Origin: Haliotis asinina
Taxonomy: Eukaryota; Mollusca; Gastropoda; Lepetellida; Haliotidae
DNA length: 64,000 nt
NCBI RefSeq assembly: GCF_037392515.1
Contig: NC_090285.1
Coordinates: forward strand, 6,823,501 to 6,887,500
Reading direction: 5' to 3'
Program-made: the position numbers and the translations under genes
Part shown: one piece after another, positions 60,601-64,000 of the stretch
Layout of the letters: each line of letters opens with the position of its first letter
Numbering within the stretch: position 1 is the first letter of the stretch
Notes under the pieces: generated by a model
Seen by the model: the letters and a program-made list of their open reading frames with translations, nothing else
What the model was told of the DNA's origin: nothing
Database searches by the model: none

Positions 60601-63342
60601 AACTCTAAAATACTGCATCCAAAGAGAAACACAAAATTCCCTACATACATTAGGAGAACATGTCTGTGTCTGTAATTGCACCTATCAGTAAAGAACACTG
60701 TCCATGTGACCACTGATTCATCCCTGACTATGTTACCTCAACATACACTACAAAATTTCAGTACTTCACAGGCCCCGCATATTATGGCAGGGACCAGTAA
60801 CATTTATCGATGCGGGTCCACAGGTCCCCCACTTTTGTAAGTCAAGATAAAACTGTGCCCATGCTTCTATTTTTAGAGACAGCAGTTAACAATTCCACAG
60901 AGTCAGTGTTCAGCTTGAGGCTGCCTGAGGCGCCGTCTCAGCCCCAGGTGGTGGAGTCGGACGTTACTGACACCAGCGTGAAGCTGACATGGATGCCAGG
61001 ACTCCGTGCACAGCAAGACAAACTGCTTGGCTACATCATTGAGTACTTTAGCATCAGTGGGCAGAAACATGTGAGTGTGTATAGTTACCTTGCAAGATCA
61101 GGCATAAAACTGGCCCTCAACTTATGCATGTTGTAAGACAGGACTTATGGGATCAGGTGGTGCCAGACTTGCTGACTATGTTGACACAATGTCATGTCCT
61201 AATTGTATTGGTTGATGCTCATGATGTTGATCACTGGATTGTTTGGTAGTTATAGACCACCACCATGTAGCTGGAAACAAAACCCTATTGGATGATGGAC
61301 CAAATTTTGCCGAATTGCAAGCCTGACACTGAGAAGTATGAACATAGGTTTGAAGCTTGATACAATAGGGGTTTGATGCACTACATCCAGATATCAAATT
61401 TTCAAGATTAGACTCATGGTGACAACAAACATTATTGTCCAAAGCTTGTTTGTCTCCCCTCACCACCACCATATTTATACTGTTCCGAAATGCAGTGACT
61501 GCTGATTTTGGATGCTATGACTGCTGTTTTGTACGCTCGGTGTCTGTTCTCAGGCTCTGTTGTAACTGATACATGAGTTTTGTTTTCACTTCAAACGATT
61601 AGTTTTCCGTTATATACAGAGCGTTTGTTTGGTTTTAGAGGATACTGTTGCAGTTTTGGAAGTTTATTTCTTATTTTGGTGATTTTTGTGCTGTTTTGGT
61701 CTATGTGAGTTCAATTTTGATGATTTGTTCACCATTTGTATGGTAGGCCAGAACCAGTTGAATAGAATTCAAAGATGAATTACAGATGCCTGTGTATTCA
61801 CTGAAGACGAGAGAGTTGAATCTTACAGATTTTGTTCACAAGCATCACTTCATACTTCTCATAAAATATCATGCTGGTTCATTTATGTATGTTCTTGATT
61901 TTCGTAATATGTTTCATGGTTGTAGCTTTCGTTAATGTTTTAGCCTCATTTTTGATTGTTTAGGATTGGGTGACAGCATCCAAGGAAATCACAGTGAACA
62001 TGTACACTGTACAGAACCTGCAGCCAGGAACATCGTACATGTTCCAGGTCCGAGCCAAGAACGAGATTGGCATCAGCCAGGCCAGTCCTCCCTCAGACAC
62101 CATCAGGACACATAGTATGTAACATCACGTTATTGTGATTTGACCTCTATGACAAATTTTTAGTCGCTTCTGATTTAAACAGAGACCACCCAGCTTGTGA
62201 CGGTGACTGTAATCTGATGGATGACTCACCTCCAAGACTGAATGTGCTTAGATAGGCCCACTTGCCTTTAGTTCAGTAAACATGCAGCTAGAGATAGTTG
62301 CTATGTAGATGAGAAGTTAAAACACCATTTGCAATATCTGTAATGCACATGCTTCACCTGGGTGATTCCAAGACTAATATTTGTATGAGCATTGAAGACT
62401 GTCAAGAGGTCCTTGTCATAAACTCAAGTATTAAAGAGTATCTTTTATATTAGAATAATATAGCAATGAAACAATATGAAGGTTGATATGAACACTGTCT
62501 GAAAATGTTACTTCAGACAATTTAAGCTATGAACTGTTTCGTGCCTTTTTCAGACAGGGTCTACAGTGCTCCGTCCCGCCCTACTCATTTACGTCTGAGG
62601 CCAAGTAGCAACAGTGTAGTTGTTGACTGGGCTCCGCCTCCACCAAGTGACCTTGTGGACGGTTATATCCTCAGCTACGGGAAGGGTATCCCTGACACCC
62701 ACAGCACAGTGGTGGACAAGCATCATCTGTCATATACCATTCATCAACTAGGTGAGCGTCTGCTGTGTTACTAACCTCATTCATCCACAGAGTTCTCATG
62801 GGCTTGAGGAGCCTGATATTTGGACATTTCACTATGAAGAGGACTGGAATTTGTTTTAGCCAGTGATTTGCCGAAAATGGGCAATGATTTGCAAAAAATG
62901 GCCCTATATTTAGCAGGACATACCTAGCAGAAATCAGCAATTTCTCAGAATAAATAATTGTACCTCGAGATCACCCAACAAAAGGAAAACTATGTTCATT
63001 ATGATTCATGTGATGTGATTACACTTGATGTTCTGTATTCTTGTCCAACTGCAGTATTAGTCTTGGCTGTATTTTGTATATTCAGAATTCTGATCACATT
63101 GACAAACATGAATGCCAGAACTTACACTCACTTTAACATAATCATCATAGTGTAGAAATGCATGTTGAGTCTACTGAGGCTTCAGGAACGTCAGTCATCC
63201 CTCCTGTTAGATCTGTAGTCAGTCAGATGTCATCCATCTTTGTCCTCCACAGAGCCAAACACAGAGTATGTGGTGAAACTTGTTGGCTTCAACAAGATTG
63301 GAGTGGGTCAGCCTCTTTATGATGCAGTCAAGACACTCAAAA
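54531..63342 (+). CDS. unit C: secreted PTN/MK protein continuing in phase into two FN3 domains (partial)
   Basis: Join 54531-54630, 58043-58195, 58498-58647, 59013-59192, 60877-61070, 61964-62114, 62554-62751, 63253-63342: 1216 nt, 405 residues, open at the 3' end. Domain order is signal peptide, basic linker, three PTN/MK domains, a linker with Asn-glycosylation sites (NNS, NST), two FN3 domains. The first FN3 (PSQPQVV ... SVKLTW ... GYIIEY ... RAKNEIG) and second (SVVVDW ... GYILSYG ... LVGFNKIGVG) look most like FN3 repeats of DCC/neogenin or Robo receptors. The PTN/MK part is firm. Joining it to FN3 rests on same strand, 1.7-kb spacing, matching phase 1 and no other 5' exon for the FN3 part. 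An alternative end after domain 3 exists (stop 59213-59215, AATAAA 59395). Confidence 0.6.
54930..56940. mobile_element. 2.0-kb TTAA-flanked DNA transposon, non-autonomous (piggyBac-like?)
   Basis: Ends AGGGGCACTGATGCGGAGC (left) and the complement of GCTCCACATCAGTGCCCCT (right) match at 17 of 19 positions, and each end is bordered by TTAA (54926-54929, 56941-56944). A TTAA target duplication is the hallmark of piggyBac-type elements. No transposase is recognisable inside; short frames near 56700 overlap on both strands. It is inserted in unit C intron 1. Confidence 0.75.
56945..58042. other. remainder of unit C intron 1
   Basis: Holds a SINE1 copy (listed) and, near 57540-57600, AGTGGGCGAGCTGGCTAAAG, which resembles the start of a tRNA-Leu-type SINE but lacks a clear B box. 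Confidence 0.4.
57138..57286 (-). mobile_element. SINE1 copy
   Basis: Complement has TAGTCAAGTGGTTTGAAGC, GTGTTTGATTTCTCACATGG and TATTTCTAGTGTCC; diverged. Confidence 0.65.
58043..58195 (+). CDS. unit C exon: PTN/MK domain 1 (diverged)
   Basis: Acceptor TTGACAG. Encodes VEKHAKCKYYKKGHVGVC, then LALKKGGDNCPHTKNITVSC; donor ATGA|GTGAGT. The conserved Trp is Val here. NIT is a possible glycosylation site. Confidence 0.8.
58498..58647 (+). CDS. unit C exon: PTN/MK domain 2
   Basis: Acceptor TGTGTAG. Encodes CKYRFAGWGSCNRADNTRVK, then LRDGQPETCPTEKRKFRQC and a basic KTSSKKK end. CKYRFAGWGSC is very close to the vertebrate midkine C-domain start. The donor AAAG|GTTGGT is weak at +3 to +5, which may favour skipping or read-through. 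Confidence 0.85.
59013..59192 (+). CDS. unit C exon: PTN/MK domain 3
   Basis: Acceptor ACTTACAG. Encodes CRYKKGHWSKCDPLTLIKTR, then LKKGDRSECPNVKTVMKKC and a linker LKNKLGTKSNGLPIS; donor TCAG|GTAGGT, phase 1. If the donor is ignored, the frame adds GRWQFRV and stops at 59213-59215. Confidence 0.85.
59395..59400 (+). terminator. possible alternative poly(A) signal in unit C
   Basis: AATAAA 180 bp after the read-through stop of the previous exon. It could end a short secreted isoform without FN3 domains. Confidence 0.3.
59401..60876. other. unit C intron or intergenic gap, nothing recognised
   Basis: Searched on both strands for Ig, FN3 or signal-peptide exons that could start an independent FN3 gene; none found. 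Frames at 60186-60713 have no domain pattern. Confidence 0.45.
60877..61070 (+). CDS. FN3 exon: first half of FN3 domain 1
   Basis: Acceptor TTTTTAG, phase 1. Encodes ETAVNNSTESVFSLRLPEAP, the FN3 start PSQPQVVESDVTDTSVKLTW and GYIIEYFSISGQKH; donor CAT|GTGAGT, phase 0. It has the conserved Trp and Tyr of strands B and C. Confidence 0.85.
61130..61280 (+). mobile_element. SINE2 fragment
   Basis: TTGTAAGACAGGACTTATGG, TGCTGACTATGTTGACACAA, GTTGATCACTGGATTG and TAGCTGG; no tail. Confidence 0.65.
61281..61963. other. intron, nothing recognised
   Basis: AT-rich sequence inside the phase-0 intron of FN3 domain 1. Confidence 0.45.
61964..62114 (+). CDS. FN3 exon: second half of FN3 domain 1
   Basis: Acceptor TTGTTTAG, phase 0. 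Encodes DWVTASKEITVNMYTVQNLQ, then PGTSYMFQVRAKNEIG and SPPSDTIRTH: the L-x-P-x-T-x-Y and R-A-x-N signature of FN3 strands E-F. Donor CATA|GTATGT, phase 1. Confidence 0.88.
62554..62751 (+). CDS. FN3 exon: first half of FN3 domain 2
   Basis: Acceptor TTTTTCAG. Encodes APSRPTHLRLRPSSNSVVVD, WAPPPPSDLVDGYILSYGKG and a segment to YTIHQL; donor CTAG|GTGAGC, phase 1. The GYILSYGKGIP segment recalls the corresponding part of DCC/neogenin FN3-4 (by memory). Confidence 0.85.
62752..63252. other. intron, nothing recognised
   Basis: AT-rich phase-1 intron within FN3 domain 2. Confidence 0.45.
63253..63342 (+). CDS. FN3 exon: second half of FN3 domain 2
   Basis: Acceptor CTCCACAG restores L-E-P-N-T-E-Y, then VVKLVGFNKIGVGQPLYDAV and KTLK; donor AAAA|GTGAGT, phase 1. 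The gene must continue past this point. Confidence 0.85.
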
Positions 63343-63519
63343 GTGAGTTTTGTGAAGAACTAACACTATCTGTTGTATAGTCCATCTTGTTTCTTGTTTT
63401 CCTGATTTTCTCCATGTTTTGTATTATTTTGTTTGTTGTTTGTTATTTAAAGCCTCAGTCATACAGCTATATGATGACAGATTGCCTATATGCCTGAAGC
63501 AGGCAATAGTTGTGTGAAT

Positions 63520-64000
63520 ATTTGACGCCTGACCCCGCAGAGTTTCGGCTTCCGGGCGAGGTGTTCGCTCTGGTGAAGGTGGCGGATACCCGGCTCCTCA
63601 TAATTCCTTCTAATTTGGCCGATGTCATGAATCCTCTCCTGTCGGGGTCTCGATCACGGTTCGATTTGCCGGAACTTGATCGTAGATACTTGATTGGAGA
63701 TCTCGGCTTATACAACCCCCCTGTGGTGGACCACTGCATTTATGTGTCGGTCACCCTGGGGGGTTTGTCCGGCAGTTCTCTGCCAAGCAGGGGCGTCGTT
63801 TACCACCATTCACTTCAAATGTTACTGCCCTCAAGTCTGCGTATCGATCTTTTGAGGAGCAGTATCGCAATGCTGCACAGTGTCTCAAAGTCACCATTCA
63901 TGCCACGTACACTTTGGTGTTACAGCGCCAGCTGGTGGACAGTGAGGGGGACGAGGGGGAGTGTGCCCCCTTGACCCTGGCACAGCAGCTTACGGAGGTG
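63520..64000 (+). other. GC-rich open frames of unknown identity, running off the window
   Basis: From about 63520 one frame reads PAEFRLPGEVFALVKVADTR and on to LGLYNPP. After a run of six C near 63716 a second frame takes over without stops to the end of the window (FVRQFSAKQGRRLPPFTSNV ... LTLAQQLTEV). GC content is well above the surroundings. I do not recognise the protein; it looks like the start of a transposable-element polyprotein or a retrocopy with one frameshift. An AG acceptor at about 63538-63540 would splice in phase from the previous exon, but the sequence shows no FN3 pattern. Confidence 0.4.

Noticed and set aside
63510..63974. 154-codon frame as the next exon of the FN3 gene
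   Set aside because: In-phase acceptor exists, but the protein has no FN3 signature, GC content jumps, and a frame change is needed for the longest open reading.

Overview
This is eukaryotic, intron-rich, AT-rich DNA. Its genes sit on the + strand as short exons in long introns packed with interspersed repeats. The most abundant repeats are a tRNA-Asp-like SINE and a second SINE carrying a 'GGCGACTAACGGGATCGGG' motif, both with CACTCACTCA-type tails. From memory these look like the SINEs that crowd abalone (Haliotis)/vetigastropod genomes, so a marine gastropod is my best guess (inference, not searched).

The theme of the window is a cluster of pleiotrophin/midkine (PTN/MK)-type heparin-binding domains. 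Thirteen exons each encode exactly one four-cysteine domain of the midkine C-terminal type (CKY....W..C ... C ... C). All internal ones are flanked by phase-1 introns, so they can be skipped or duplicated without breaking frame. Unit A (about 7.73-34.3 kb) has a CRE/TATA promoter, a non-coding first exon, a signal-peptide exon, four domains and a Lys/His/Gly-rich tail. Unit B (38.48-47.15 kb) has six domains and a stop, but I found no leader exon of its own; it may be a separate gene or the alternative 3' half of unit A. Unit C (54.5 kb to beyond 63.3 kb) has a signal-peptide exon and three domains, then four exons in matching phase that encode two fibronectin type III domains resembling those of DCC/neogenin or Robo. 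If joined, this would be a secreted or membrane protein with heparin-binding modules in front of FN3 modules, an architecture I do not recognise.

Layout: 1-7.6 kb is repeats, with a decayed Tc1-like transposon and a minisatellite. 7.6-19.7 kb is the promoter and long 5'UTR intron of unit A, with a 69-bp minisatellite, a full-length frameshifted Tc1 element and a 0.5-kb fold-back palindrome. 19.7-34.3 kb is the unit A coding region, with a decayed hAT element and a Penelope-like remnant in inverted repeats. 34.3-38.5 kb is SINEs and repeats. 38.5-50.5 kb is unit B and its probable 3'UTR. 50.5-54.5 kb is the unit C upstream region. 54.5-63.3 kb is unit C, with a 2-kb TTAA-flanked transposon in its first intron. 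The last 0.5 kb is a GC-rich open frame of unknown origin.

Two minisatellites end exactly at 3' splice sites of domain exons (29.58 and 38.48 kb), and the repeat unit itself supplies the pyrimidine tract and AG. This is the most unusual structural feature, together with the possible PTN/MK-FN3 fusion.
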